NCBI RefSeq assembly: GCF_947487605.1
Contig: NZ_CANKXK010000001.1
Coordinates: 124,001 to 188,000, forward strand
DNA: 64,000 nucleotides
From: an uncultured Algibacter sp.
GTDB lineage: Bacteria > Bacteroidota > Bacteroidia > Flavobacteriales > Flavobacteriaceae
Direction: 5' to 3'
Positions 53,132 through 62,413 of this stretch are shown here, in pieces. The stretch's first letter is position 1; each line of letters opens with the position of its first letter. The notes beneath the pieces were generated by a model. It was not told the DNA's origin. It made no database searches and was given only the letters and a program-made list of their open reading frames with translations. Position numbers and translations under genes: made by a program.

Positions 53132-55135
53132 ATGAAATTCAAAATTGAATCCGAATTTAGTCCTACTGGTGATCAACCACAAGCAATAAAACAACTAACA
53201 GAAGGTCTTGTTTCAAAAGAACAATACCAAACCTTACTTGGTGTAACTGGCTCTGGAAAAACATTTACAGTAGCTAACGTAATTCAAGAAGTTCAGCGTC
53301 CAACCCTTGTTTTGGCGCACAATAAAACACTTGCGGCACAATTGTATTCAGAATTTAAACAGTTTTTTCCAAATAATGCAGTAGAATATTTTGTTTCCTA
53401 TTATGACTATTACCAACCAGAAGCCTATATACCTGTTTCGGGAGTTTATATAGAAAAAGATCTATCTATTAACGAAGAAATTGAGAAGATGCGTTTAAGT
53501 ACGACGTCTTCCCTACTTTCTGGACGTAGAGACGTTTTAGTTGTAGCTTCAGTCTCCTGTTTGTATGGTATTGGAAACCCTGTCGAATTTCAGAAAAATG
53601 TTATTTCATTAGAACGAGATCAAGTTATTTCTAGAACACAACTTTTACATCAACTAGTTCAAAGTTTATATTCAAGAACAGAAGCCGAATTCAATCATGG
53701 TAATTTCAGAATAAAAGGTGATACTGTAGATATATTCCCGAGTTATGCTGATGATGCTTTTAGAATTCATTTTTTTGGTGACGAAATTGAAGACATTGAA
53801 TCTTTCAATTTACAAACCAATAAGGTTATAGAAAAGTACGACCGGTTAAACATTTATCCTGCCAATATGTTTGTAACATCACCCGAAATCCTTCAGGGTG
53901 CCATAAAAGATATTCAAGATGATTTAGTGAAACAGCATGACTACTTTAAAGAAATTGGAAAGCATTTAGAAGCTAAACGTTTAAAAGAACGTACCGAATT
54001 CGATTTAGAAATGATTCGCGAATTAGGCTACTGTTCTGGTATTGAAAATTATTCGCGCTATCTAGATGGCCGATTACCTGGCACACGCCCATTCTGTTTG
54101 CTTGACTATTTTCCAGATGATTATTTAATGGTTGTTGATGAGAGTCATGTAACCATTTCTCAAGTACATGCTATGTATGGAGGAGATAGAAGTAGAAAAG
54201 AAAATCTGGTTGAATATGGTTTCAGGTTACCTGCAGCAATGGACAATAGACCTCTAAAGTTTGAAGAATTTGAAGCACTACAAAACCAAGTAATATATGT
54301 AAGTGCGACACCTGCAGATTACGAACTACAAAAAACAGATGGTGTTTATATTGAACAAGTTATTAGACCAACTGGCTTGTTAGACCCAACTATTGAAATT
54401 CGACCAAGTTTAAATCAAATAGACGATTTAATTGAAGAAATTCAATTACGTGTTGAAAAAGATGAACGCACGCTCGTAACAACACTTACCAAACGAATGG
54501 CTGAAGAATTAACTAAATATCTCGATAGAATTCAAATTCGTTGCCGTTATATTCATAGTGATGTAGATACTTTAGAGCGTGTAGAAATTATGCAAGATCT
54601 TCGTAAAGGTTTATTTGATGTCTTAGTTGGTGTTAACTTACTTCGTGAAGGGTTAGATTTACCTGAAGTATCGCTTGTGGCTATTTTAGATGCCGATAAA
54701 GAAGGTTTTTTGCGATCAGCACGTTCGCTTACACAAACCGTTGGAAGAGCTGCTAGAAACTTAAATGGAAAAGCTATAATGTATGCCGATAAAATTACTA
54801 AAAGCATGCAAAAAACAATTGATGAAACGAACTATAGGCGTGAAAAACAAATAGATTATAACACAGAAAATAATATAACCCCAACAGCATTAAACAAAAG
54901 TTTAAACAATGCCTTGGCAAAAAACTCAGTAAGTACTTATAGTTATGAATTAGAGGCTTTAAAAGCAGCAGAACCTGAAAGCGAATATTTAAGCAAACCA
55001 GAATTAGAAAAGAAAATTCGTGAAAAACGTAAATTAATGGAAGAAGCTGCGAAAGCCTTAGATTTTATTGTTGCCGCAAAACTTAGGGATGAAATAAAAC
55101 AATACCAATATAAAATAGAAAAGCTAAAAGTATAA
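53132..55135 (+). CDS. uvrB: Excinuclease ABC subunit UvrB
   Basis: 667 aa, normal length. It is the damage-verifying helicase of nucleotide excision repair. Walker A is TLLGVTGSGKTFTVANV, the beta-hairpin region is VEYFVSYYDYYQPEAYIP, Walker B is LMVVDESHVTISQ, helicase motif VI is LTQTVGRAARNLNGKA, and the C-terminal UVR motif (KLMEEAAKALDFIVAAKLRDEI) binds UvrC. All key motifs are intact. It is followed by an opposite-strand TerB-like gene. Confidence 0.97.
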   Translation: MKFKIESEFSPTGDQPQAIKQLTEGLVSKEQYQTLLGVTGSGKTFTVANVIQEVQRPTLVLAHNKTLAAQLYSEFKQFFPNNAVEYFVSYYDYYQPEAYIPVSGVYIEKDLSINEEIEKMRLSTTSSLLSGRRDVLVVASVSCLYGIGNPVEFQKNVISLERDQVISRTQLLHQLVQSLYSRTEAEFNHGNFRIKGDTVDIFPSYADDAFRIHFFGDEIEDIESFNLQTNKVIEKYDRLNIYPANMFVTSPEILQGAIKDIQDDLVKQHDYFKEIGKHLEAKRLKERTEFDLEMIRELGYCSGIENYSRYLDGRLPGTRPFCLLDYFPDDYLMVVDESHVTISQVHAMYGGDRSRKENLVEYGFRLPAAMDNRPLKFEEFEALQNQVIYVSATPADYELQKTDGVYIEQVIRPTGLLDPTIEIRPSLNQIDDLIEEIQLRVEKDERTLVTTLTKRMAEELTKYLDRIQIRCRYIHSDVDTLERVEIMQDLRKGLFDVLVGVNLLREGLDLPEVSLVAILDADKEGFLRSARSLTQTVGRAARNLNGKAIMYADKITKSMQKTIDETNYRREKQIDYNTENNITPTALNKSLNNALAKNSVSTYSYELEALKAAEPESEYLSKPELEKKIREKRKLMEEAAKALDFIVAAKLRDEIKQYQYKIEKLKV

Positions 55136-55180
55136 TACTTCTAGCCTTTCTTAATTAGGATTCAAACCAATTCCTAAATA

Positions 55181-55582
55181 TCAATTATATTGTGTTTTAA
55201 AGATGTCTATTAATACATCTGGTGGTACAATTTTATTCGGAAAACTTTCCATTAAATATAAAACCTTACTTATAGACTCATGACTTAATCCCATACGAAG
55301 TCCAAAATTAAATAACTTTATCGCTCCAGATTTAGAACTTTCGCTATCAATATTCATTAATAAAACCAGTCTATGAAATTGAACAATGCGTTCACTGTGC
55401 GATTTTAAGTGTGTATAAGTAACTGGATGCTCTATTAGGTAATCAAAATCTTCTCTTGTAATACCCAATTGTTTAGCAACACCTAATAGAAAATTATATT
55501 CTATGTTTTTAATATCCTTGTCGTACTTTGCAAATGCAATCATTTCCGAAAGTAGACTTAGTTTTTCTACCCTATTAATCAT
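55181..55582 (-). CDS. TerB-like small protein
   Basis: 133 aa, predicted all-helical. The N-terminus SLLSEMIAFAKYDKDIKNIEYNFLLGVAKQLGI fits the TerB-like co-chaperone fold (DxxxxxxE acidic pair), which in other families binds metal or membranes. Homologs beside uvrB are sometimes labelled excinuclease subunit, but the protein has no nuclease or UVR motif. Function unknown. Confidence 0.75.
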   Translation of the reverse strand: MINRVEKLSLLSEMIAFAKYDKDIKNIEYNFLLGVAKQLGITREDFDYLIEHPVTYTHLKSHSERIVQFHRLVLLMNIDSESSKSGAIKLFNFGLRMGLSHESISKVLYLMESFPNKIVPPDVLIDIFKTQYN

Positions 55583-55915
55583 GTGAGGAAGGATTAAATA
55601 ATTATACCATAAAGATACTTAAAACAGCCTTTTTATAATCGTAGATATAATGTATCTCATCGAAAACTATATAGCAGTTCGTCGCAGTTTTTATTTAGTT
55701 TATCAATAAAAAAATTAATGTATAAACAAAAAATCTTTGTTTTCAATATAAAATTTAATCTTATAACACATAAAACCAATCAATTAAAATACTTATTATC
55801 AAGTAGTTAATACAAATTATACATTTAATTAAAATGAATTGTAGCTTACATTTTAAAAAGTATCTTTACAAAAAATACCAAAACGCTAGAAAACTAAACT
55901 GTAAGGTTAAAACTT
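55583..55915. other. Divergent intergenic region between the TerB-like and DUF1456 genes
   Basis: 333 AT-rich bases. The word TATCTTTA, close to the -7 consensus, occurs facing each gene: 55617-55610 on the minus strand (about 28 bases before the TerB-like start) and 55861-55868 on the plus strand. Both are preceded by TTTTAA. No ORF, RNA or repeat was recognised otherwise. Confidence 0.5.
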
Positions 55916-56176
55916 ATGACAAATAATGATATTTTAAAAAAACTTAGAGTTGCTCTAAAACTTCGAGATAGCGATATTGTAGATATTTTAAAACTGGTTG
56001 ATTTTAGAATCTCAAAAAGCGAGCTTGGAGCATTTTTTAGAAAAGAAGATCATCCAAAATATATGGAATGTGGAGACCAAATTTTAAGAAATTTTTTGAA
56101 TGGTTTGGTTATTCATATGCGAGGTCCTATGCCAAAAAAAGGAGAAACTAATACACAAAAAAAGAGCAACAACTAA
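55916..56176 (+). CDS. DUF1456 family protein, single-repeat form
   Basis: 86 aa. It matches one DUF1456 repeat (MTNNDILKKLRVALKLRDSDIVDILKLVDFRISKSELGAFFRKEDHPKYMECGD, split here by length). E. coli YehS has two such repeats in about 156 aa, so this is a half-length version, which I believe is usual in flavobacteria. A basic tail (KKGETNTQKKSNN) ends it. Function unknown. The stop codon sits in the loop of the terminator hairpin 56162-56192. Confidence 0.82.
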   Translation: MTNNDILKKLRVALKLRDSDIVDILKLVDFRISKSELGAFFRKEDHPKYMECGDQILRNFLNGLVIHMRGPMPKKGETNTQKKSNN

Positions 56177-56202
56177 TTTCGTTATTGCTCTTCTTATTTT
56201 TT
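56162..56202 (+). terminator. Terminator overlapping the end of the DUF1456 gene
   Basis: Stem AAGAGCAA/TTGCTCTT (56162-56169 with 56185-56192) plus AAC/GTT, followed by a T-rich tail. The TAA stop of the gene (56174-56176) lies in the loop. It can also serve the convergent sucC gene. Confidence 0.75.
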
Positions 56203-56217
56203 TATAAAGTTTTAGTC

Positions 56218-57408
56218 TTATCCTAATACTTGTTGCACTTTATCTGCAGCTTCTTGAAATTCAGTAGCACTCATAACATCTAGTCCAGAATTATCAATTA
56301 ATTCTTTTGCAATATCGGCATTCGTTCCTTGCAGTCTTACAATAATTGGGACATTTATATTACCCATATTTTTATAAGCATCAATAACACCTTGAGCAAC
56401 ACGATCGCAACGAACAATACCTCCAAATATATTTATTAAGATTGCTTTTACAGCTGGGTCTTTTAATATAATTTTAAATGCTGCCTCTACTCTAGCTGCA
56501 TCGGCAGTACCTCCAACATCTAAAAAGTTTGCTGGCTCGCCTCCTGCTTGCTTAATCAAATCCATTGTTGCCATAGCTAAACCTGCACCGTTAACCATGC
56601 ATCCTACATTTCCATCTAAATCAACATAATTTAATCCTAATTCTCCAGCTTCAACTTCTATAGCACTTTCTTCACGTACATCGCGTAAATCAACATAGTT
56701 TTTATGTCTAAACAATGCATTATCATCAATAGTCACTTTAGCATCTACTGCCATGATTTTATTATCGCTCGTTTTTAAAACAGGATTAATTTCAAATAAT
56801 GAAGAATCAGACTTAACATAAGCCGTATATAAATTAGTAACGAACTTGGTCATTTCCTTAAATGCCAAACCAGACAAACCTAAATTAAAAGCGACACGTC
56901 TTGCTTGAAAAGGCATTAATCCAACTGAAGGATCAATTTCTTCGGTAAATATTAAATGAGGAGTTTCTTCAGCAACCGTTTCAATATCCATACCTCCTTC
57001 TGTAGAATACATGACCATATTACGGCCAGTAGCTCTATTTAAAAGTACCGACATATAAAATTCATTCGTTTCACTTTCGCCAGGATAATACACATCTTCA
57101 GCAACTAAAACTTGATGAACTTTTTTTCCTTCTGCCGAAGTTTGAGGTGTAATAAGGTTCATTCCAATAATCTGTCCAGCTATCTCTTCAACCTCTTTTA
57201 AGTTTTTAGCCAATTTTACGCCTCCACCTTTTCCACGGCCACCAGCATGAACTTGCGCTTTAATAACGTGCCAACTAGTTCCTGTTTCAGAAGTTAATTG
57301 TTTAGCTGCAGCGACAGCTTCATTGGCATTTTGAGCAACTATCCCTCTTTGAATACGTACCCCAAAACTACTTAATATTTCTTTACCTTGATATTCGTGT
57401 AAATTCAT
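56218..57408 (-). CDS. sucC: ADP-forming succinyl-CoA synthetase subunit beta
   Basis: 396 aa. It carries out the substrate-level phosphorylation step of the TCA cycle together with SucD, which is not in this window. The ATP-grasp start is NLHEYQGKEILSSFGV. AQVHAGGRGKGGGVKLAKN, EINPVL and DAKVTIDDNALFRH bind nucleotide and Mg2+. The CoA-ligase domain shows NGAGLAMATMDL, DVGGTADAARVEAA and NIFGGIVRCD. Full length and intact. Confidence 0.97.
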   Translation of the reverse strand: MNLHEYQGKEILSSFGVRIQRGIVAQNANEAVAAAKQLTSETGTSWHVIKAQVHAGGRGKGGGVKLAKNLKEVEEIAGQIIGMNLITPQTSAEGKKVHQVLVAEDVYYPGESETNEFYMSVLLNRATGRNMVMYSTEGGMDIETVAEETPHLIFTEEIDPSVGLMPFQARRVAFNLGLSGLAFKEMTKFVTNLYTAYVKSDSSLFEINPVLKTSDNKIMAVDAKVTIDDNALFRHKNYVDLRDVREESAIEVEAGELGLNYVDLDGNVGCMVNGAGLAMATMDLIKQAGGEPANFLDVGGTADAARVEAAFKIILKDPAVKAILINIFGGIVRCDRVAQGVIDAYKNMGNINVPIIVRLQGTNADIAKELIDNSGLDVMSATEFQEAADKVQQVLG

Positions 57409-57432
57409 AATTTGCTTAATAATTTAAGATGG

Positions 57433-57440
57433 CAAATGTA
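57433..57440 (-). promoter_or_regulatory. -7 box of sucC
   Basis: On the minus strand TACATTTG (57440 to 57433) matches TAnnTTTG, 24 bases before the sucC start. The -33 element is not clear. Confidence 0.35.
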
Positions 57441-57579
57441 AATAATAGCTACTAATTACACTAATATTTTAATTAAGAAAAACAAGGAAATCAATCTTTA
57501 TTACTTATTGTTATATAATTAACATTTTGTTTAATTTGTTTAAATATTGATTTTTTATTTTATTTTAAAACTAAAAAAA

Positions 57580-57587
57580 TATCTTTG
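57580..57587 (+). promoter_or_regulatory. -7 box of lysA
   Basis: TATCTTTG, an exact TAnnTTTG match, 19 bases before the lysA ATG. A TTG lies too far upstream (57547) to be its partner. Confidence 0.35.
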
Positions 57588-57606
57588 TTAAAAAATAAGA
57601 AGTGTT

Positions 57607-58842
57607 ATGACTAATAGTCAATTATTACAGGTTGCAGAAGAGTTTGGAAGTCCTGTTTATGTTTATGATTCGGAAAAAATAACAAGCCAATATAATCGTT
57701 TAACCAATGCTTTTAATGATGTAAAACATTTAAAGATAAATTATGCGGTTAAAGCATTGTCTAATATATCTATATTAAAATTGTTTAATACTCTTGGATC
57801 TGGTATTGATACCGTTTCGATACAAGAAGTTAATTTAGGCTTGGCAGCTGGATTTAAACCAGAGCAAATTATATTCACACCAAATGGTGTTTCTTTATCT
57901 GAAATTGAACAAGCAGCCCAATTAGGAGTTCAAATTAATATAGATAACCTTTCTATTTTAGAACAGTTTGGAACAAAACACCCTAACGTTCCTGTTTGTA
58001 TTCGTATTAACCCACACGTTATGGCAGGGGGTAACGCAAACATATCTGTAGGACATATTGATTCTAAATTTGGGATATCCATCCATCAAATACCGCACTT
58101 ACTTCGCATAGTAGAGAATACTAAAATGACTATTAATGGTATACATATGCATACTGGTAGTGATATTTTAGATATTGATGTGTTCCTTTATGCTAGTGAA
58201 ATATTATTTGAAACAGCTAATCAATTTAAGAATTTAGACTTTATTGATTTTGGTTCAGGTTTTAAAGTTCCTTATAAAACGGGAGATATTGAAACTAATA
58301 TTGAAGAATTAGGAAAAAAATTGTCAACCAAGTTTAATGAATTTTGTAAAAGTTATGGCAAAGAATTAACATTGGCTTTTGAACCTGGAAAATTTCTTGT
58401 GAGCGAAGCTGGCACTTTTTTAACTAAAGTTAATGCGGTTAAACAAACTACCTCAACGGTTTTCGCACAAGTAGATTCTGGATTTAATCATTTAATTAGA
58501 CCCATGTTTTATGGCTCGCACCATGATATTATAAACATTTCTAATCCAAAAGGACGTGAACGTTTTTATACTGTTGTTGGCTATATCTGTGAAACAGATA
58601 CGTTTGGAAACAACCGACGTATCAATGAAATTAACGAAAATGACGTTTTAGCATTTAAAAATGCTGGAGCTTATTGCTTCTCTATGGCAAGCAATTACAA
58701 TTCACGTTATCGTCCAGCAGAAGTATTATGGCATAATAAAAAAGCTCATTTAATACGCAAAAGAGAAACTTTTGATGATATTATAAAAAATCAAGTAGAA
58801 GTTAATTTTAGTAATAAAAAAGAAAAAGAATTGGTAAAATAA
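57607..58842 (+). CDS. lysA: Diaminopimelate decarboxylase
   Basis: 411 aa. The PLP-dependent last step of lysine synthesis. The PLP lysine is in KINYAVKALSN (about residue 48). The barrel motif GIHMHTGSDI and the phosphate-binding TLAFEPGKFLVSEAGTFLTKV are present, and the C-terminal NAGAYCFSMASNYNSRYRPAEVL completes the substrate site. It is a single gene ended by a good terminator; dapD of the same pathway is at 21457. Confidence 0.96.
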   Translation: MTNSQLLQVAEEFGSPVYVYDSEKITSQYNRLTNAFNDVKHLKINYAVKALSNISILKLFNTLGSGIDTVSIQEVNLGLAAGFKPEQIIFTPNGVSLSEIEQAAQLGVQINIDNLSILEQFGTKHPNVPVCIRINPHVMAGGNANISVGHIDSKFGISIHQIPHLLRIVENTKMTINGIHMHTGSDILDIDVFLYASEILFETANQFKNLDFIDFGSGFKVPYKTGDIETNIEELGKKLSTKFNEFCKSYGKELTLAFEPGKFLVSEAGTFLTKVNAVKQTTSTVFAQVDSGFNHLIRPMFYGSHHDIINISNPKGRERFYTVVGYICETDTFGNNRRINEINENDVLAFKNAGAYCFSMASNYNSRYRPAEVLWHNKKAHLIRKRETFDDIIKNQVEVNFSNKKEKELVK

Positions 58843-59169
58843 ACAACAAACTAAACTAACTCAAGAAAGTGCCCGACTCTAAAAAGTTGGGCATTTTTTA
58901 TTTTATATGAGTCCTACAAATATTACTTGTTTGCTTAGCATACTTAAATTTCCTAACTTACTCCATTATTCCCTGAGTCTTTTTTTAATAGCAGTTAAAT
59001 ATAAAAGACACTATATGTTTGAATCATTCAAATTATTCCCTACTACGGAATTCCTTTCTTCCTATTTTATTAATTTTATAAATTCCATTAAAATTTGTTA
59101 TTTCTAATGGACTTTCTATTCTCTTGTTTTAAAAACATTTAAAACCTAACCAATAAAACTTTATTCCTT
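58843..59169. other. Intergenic region after lysA
   Basis: 327 bases. It holds the lysA terminator (58869-58905) and then about 260 AT-rich bases. A 66-codon frame at 58907-59107 was judged non-coding. No clear promoter consensus is seen before the lipoprotein gene at 59170. Confidence 0.6.
58869..58905 (+). terminator. lysA terminator
   Basis: GCCCGACT (58871-58878) pairs with AGTTGGGC (58885-58892), with one G-T pair, loop CTAAAA and a T-rich tail, 28 bases after the lysA stop. Confidence 0.85.
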
Positions 59170-60042
59170 ATGAAAAATCTATTTAAAATTTTACTGTTCT
59201 CAATCGTAATTAGTTTCATATCATGCGATTCCAAAATCAACAAAGACATTGAAATGTACTCTCAAACATGGGATGAAATTATTAATAAAGGTAACCTAGA
59301 CCTAATTAATGAAACTAACTTTACAGATGACATTACCTTAATTTCCAGTCCAGAAAATATTGTGGGAATTGAAAATTTCAAGGCTTATTACCAAAATTTT
59401 GTTACTGGGTTTTCAGATGTAAAATTCACTCAAAAAGATGTTTTTGGGCAAAACGATAAACTTGTAAAACATTGGCATTTTAAAGGAACGCATTCTGGCG
59501 ATTTCTTCGGCATTCCTGCAACAGGAAGAACCATTAACATAGAAGGAACAACACTTGTAAAAATGAAAGATGGTAAAATTGCTCAAGAACAAGATTTTAT
59601 GGATAATATGCTGTTTTTACAACAATTGGGTATTGTTTCTGACCCTAATAATGTGCTCGTTATTCAAAAGTTATATGACGATTTTGCCACAGGTAACGTT
59701 GAAGCGGTTTTAGCAGCAATGGATCCAAACATAATTTGGAATGAAGCGGAAGGTAATAGTTTAGCAGATGGTAATCCATATCTAGGCCCCGAAGCAGTCT
59801 TAAATGGTGTTTTTACTCGTGTGTTAGAACAATGGGATAATTTCAAACTTGTTAATATTAAACAACATGACATGTCTGAAAACCAAGTGTTAACCACACT
59901 ACGTTACAACGCAATTGTTAAAGCCACTGGGAAAAAAATTGATGCACAAGTAGCACACCATTGGAAACTAAAGGATGGAAAAATAATAGGTTTCCAACAG
60001 CATGTGGATACCAAACAATTAGCTGATACAGCGAAAAAATAA
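59170..60042 (+). CDS. Lipoprotein with two SnoaL/NTF2-like domains
   Basis: 290 aa. Lipobox ISC (Cys near residue 20; FKILLFSIVISFISCDSK). Two NTF2-like halves are seen. The first (about 30-150) matches the SnoaL polyketide-cyclase-type ester cyclase (DLINETNFTDDITLISSPENIVGIENFKAYYQNFV, HSGDFFGIPATGRTINIEG). The second (about 160-285) resembles a ketosteroid isomerase-like SnoaL domain (YDDFATGNVEAVLAAMDPNIIWNEAEG, HHWKLKDGKIIGFQQHVDT). Its ligand or reaction is unknown. It is the first gene of a tightly packed run with only 3 bases before the DUF418 gene. Confidence 0.85.
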   Translation: MKNLFKILLFSIVISFISCDSKINKDIEMYSQTWDEIINKGNLDLINETNFTDDITLISSPENIVGIENFKAYYQNFVTGFSDVKFTQKDVFGQNDKLVKHWHFKGTHSGDFFGIPATGRTINIEGTTLVKMKDGKIAQEQDFMDNMLFLQQLGIVSDPNNVLVIQKLYDDFATGNVEAVLAAMDPNIIWNEAEGNSLADGNPYLGPEAVLNGVFTRVLEQWDNFKLVNIKQHDMSENQVLTTLRYNAIVKATGKKIDAQVAHHWKLKDGKIIGFQQHVDTKQLADTAKK

Positions 60043-60045
60043 GAC

Positions 60046-61359
60046 ATGGGGAACCTAACCAACCAAACCCATTTTAAACCTACAAGCCAAAAGTCTCGAA
60101 TAAATTCTTTAGATGTTATACGCGGTATTGCACTTCTGGGTATTCTTTTAATGAATATTAACGGTATGGGACTCCCCTATGCTTATTCCGACCCTAGTGT
60201 TGCCGGTGGTTCAGAAGGACTTAATTTAAAAGTTTGGATTGTAAACGAAATGCTATTTGAAGGCACCATGCGCGGTCTATTCACCTTGCTATTTGGAGCT
60301 GGCGTTATCTTACTAACCAAAAGGCTTGAAACTAATGGAGCAGGAATTACAACAGCAGATATTTACTATCGCCGCATATTATGGCTCCTTGTATTCGGAT
60401 TAATTAATGTTTGGGTTTTATTGTGGCATGGTGACATTTTATTTCCATATGCCATCTTCGCACTTATGCTATTTCCGTTTAGAAATGCGAGTATTAAAAA
60501 TCTCATTATTATAGGTTGCTTACTAATTAGTATTGGCATTTGGTGGGACGTAAGCGATTATTATTCCGATTTAGAAACTCAAAAAGCAGGTTTAGAAGCC
60601 CAAGCGATTAAGGAGCAAGGTACCGAATTAAGTGAAGCACAAGAAAAAGACTTAAAAAAATGGGAGAATTTCAACACTAAGAAAACCCCAGAAGAAGTTG
60701 ACGAATATATCGAAGAAATGCATCAGGGATATTGGTCTGTTGCAACAGAAAAAGTAAAAATGAATCAGTTTATGCAAACTTGGTTTCCATATAGACTATG
60801 GCTATGGGATATTTTAAGTTATATGCTATTGGGTATGGCTTTCTTTAAGCTTCGAATTTTTCATGGCGAACGTTCTAACATTTATTATCTTATAATGCTA
60901 ATAACTGGTTACCTAATTGGTTTAACAACAAACTACCTAGAAACCACAGCGATTCTAGATAGTAGTTTTGATAAATTAACGATGCACAAAGCAGGCATGA
61001 CCTATCAAATTGGTCGCTTATTTACTACCATTGGACATATTGGCTTATTTATGTTATTCATTAAGTCTGGAATCTTAGGCTTTCTTAAAAAGGCGTTAGC
61101 TGCGGTTGGGCGTATGGCTCTAACAAATTATTTGATGCATAGCATCATTACTTCTATTCTATTTTACGGTTTTGGGTTTGCTTTATTCGGAGAATTACAG
61201 CGATATGAACTTTATTATATAGTAGGAAGTATTTGGGTTTTCCAACTAATTTTTAGCCCAATCTGGTTAAAATATTTTCAGTATGGTCCCGTAGAATGGT
61301 TATGGCGTTCACTTACCTATCAAAAGAAGCAACCGTTTAAGATTAATAAAAATGATTAA
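60046..61359 (+). CDS. DUF418 domain-containing membrane protein
   Basis: 437 aa with about ten membrane helices. The start INSLDVIRGIALLGILLMNI and RGLFTLLFGAGVILLTKR match the DUF418/YeiB family, which is related to heparan-alpha-glucosaminide N-acetyltransferase-like membrane proteins. The conserved C-terminal segment is VGRMALTNYLMHSII and SPIWLKYFQYGPVEWLWRSLTY. A cytoplasmic helical insertion occupies about residues 180-235. It may move acyl groups across the membrane. It lies between the SnoaL lipoprotein and the SGNH-like gene. Confidence 0.88.
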   Translation: MGNLTNQTHFKPTSQKSRINSLDVIRGIALLGILLMNINGMGLPYAYSDPSVAGGSEGLNLKVWIVNEMLFEGTMRGLFTLLFGAGVILLTKRLETNGAGITTADIYYRRILWLLVFGLINVWVLLWHGDILFPYAIFALMLFPFRNASIKNLIIIGCLLISIGIWWDVSDYYSDLETQKAGLEAQAIKEQGTELSEAQEKDLKKWENFNTKKTPEEVDEYIEEMHQGYWSVATEKVKMNQFMQTWFPYRLWLWDILSYMLLGMAFFKLRIFHGERSNIYYLIMLITGYLIGLTTNYLETTAILDSSFDKLTMHKAGMTYQIGRLFTTIGHIGLFMLFIKSGILGFLKKALAAVGRMALTNYLMHSIITSILFYGFGFALFGELQRYELYYIVGSIWVFQLIFSPIWLKYFQYGPVEWLWRSLTYQKKQPFKINKND

Positions 61360-61370
61360 AACCAACCAAA

Positions 61371-62411
61371 ATGAAATTAAAACTAACACTAATTGTTGCG
61401 CTAACAATTACTGCTATTACAACGATATCTTGGGAAAGCTATTGGCGCTCTCAAGGCTATGAACCTAATTTAAATGATAACAAAGAAATTTGGGCTACTC
61501 AAAGAGCTCGAGTGGACAAAGCTACAACTGATGATATATTAACTATAGGTTCATCTCGAATTTATTTTGATATTCAATTAGATGAATGGCAAAGAACAAC
61601 TGGTGTAAAACCAATCCAGCTTGCCTCTCAAGGCACAACACCTTTGCCAATATTTCGTGACATTGTTGAGAATACAAATTTTTCAGGAACTATAATAGTT
61701 GGTGTAACTCCTGGCTTATTTTTTTCAACAACCTACCCAGAAGCCTTTATTTGGAAACGAGGCATCGTGAAAAATAATTATTTTCACAAAAGAACTTATG
61801 CACAAAAATTAAACTTTTATCTAGGCTTACCGTTAGAAGAGAATCTGGTTTTTATGTCAGGAGATGAAGAAAAACTAGAAGACGATGTAGATTTAAAATC
61901 TATTTTAAGAAGATGCAGATTTGGAAACCGAACTGGTAAAAAAGATTTTCTTTATTACAATTTTGGTGATTTATCTAGAGATAGAAACATGAAAATGACC
62001 AAAAGAACTACTTCCGACACTTCTTTTGCTAATAAAATTAAAGCAAATTGGAAAGCTATTTTGACAAGTGGTGATATACCTCCTCCTGATAAAAAATCAA
62101 CTATGGAATATTTTTTAAAAGATGCTAAAGTTTTTACAGAAAGAGGTGGAAACCTTATTTTATTACGCTGTCCATCGTCGGGTTTTATGAGAGGTGGAGA
62201 AGCGAAGTTCTTACCTCGACAAGATTTTTGGGAAGACTTAGTACAACAATCAAATTTACCTGCCTACCACTTTGAAGATTATGAGCAATTCAAAAACTTA
62301 AATTGTCCCGAATGGTCTCATTTGTCAGCAGAAGATGCCACGTTTTTTACTGCTGAATTGGCAAAGATTATGCTTAAAGACGGTGTAATTACTAACCATA
62401 AAACCAACTAA
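61371..62411 (+). CDS. SGNH-hydrolase-like membrane-anchored protein, MBOAT partner
   Basis: 346 aa. A single N-terminal anchor (about residues 4-20) leads into a periplasmic domain. LTIGSSRIYFDIQLDEW looks like SGNH block I (G-x-S), and the C-terminal NCPEWSHLSAEDATFFTAEL looks like block V with His and Ser, but Glu takes the place of the usual Asp three residues before the His. Proteins of this kind (DltD, AlgJ/AlgX types) accept or transfer acyl groups delivered by an MBOAT protein. The next gene is exactly such an MBOAT, 2 bases away. I do not know its close family. Confidence 0.7.
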   Translation: MKLKLTLIVALTITAITTISWESYWRSQGYEPNLNDNKEIWATQRARVDKATTDDILTIGSSRIYFDIQLDEWQRTTGVKPIQLASQGTTPLPIFRDIVENTNFSGTIIVGVTPGLFFSTTYPEAFIWKRGIVKNNYFHKRTYAQKLNFYLGLPLEENLVFMSGDEEKLEDDVDLKSILRRCRFGNRTGKKDFLYYNFGDLSRDRNMKMTKRTTSDTSFANKIKANWKAILTSGDIPPPDKKSTMEYFLKDAKVFTERGGNLILLRCPSSGFMRGGEAKFLPRQDFWEDLVQQSNLPAYHFEDYEQFKNLNCPEWSHLSAEDATFFTAELAKIMLKDGVITNHKTN

Positions 62412-62413
62412 TC

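Noticed and set aside
58907-59107. 66-codon ORF after lysA
   Set aside because: AT-rich, low-complexity sequence right after a terminator, no start signal and no recognisable domain.
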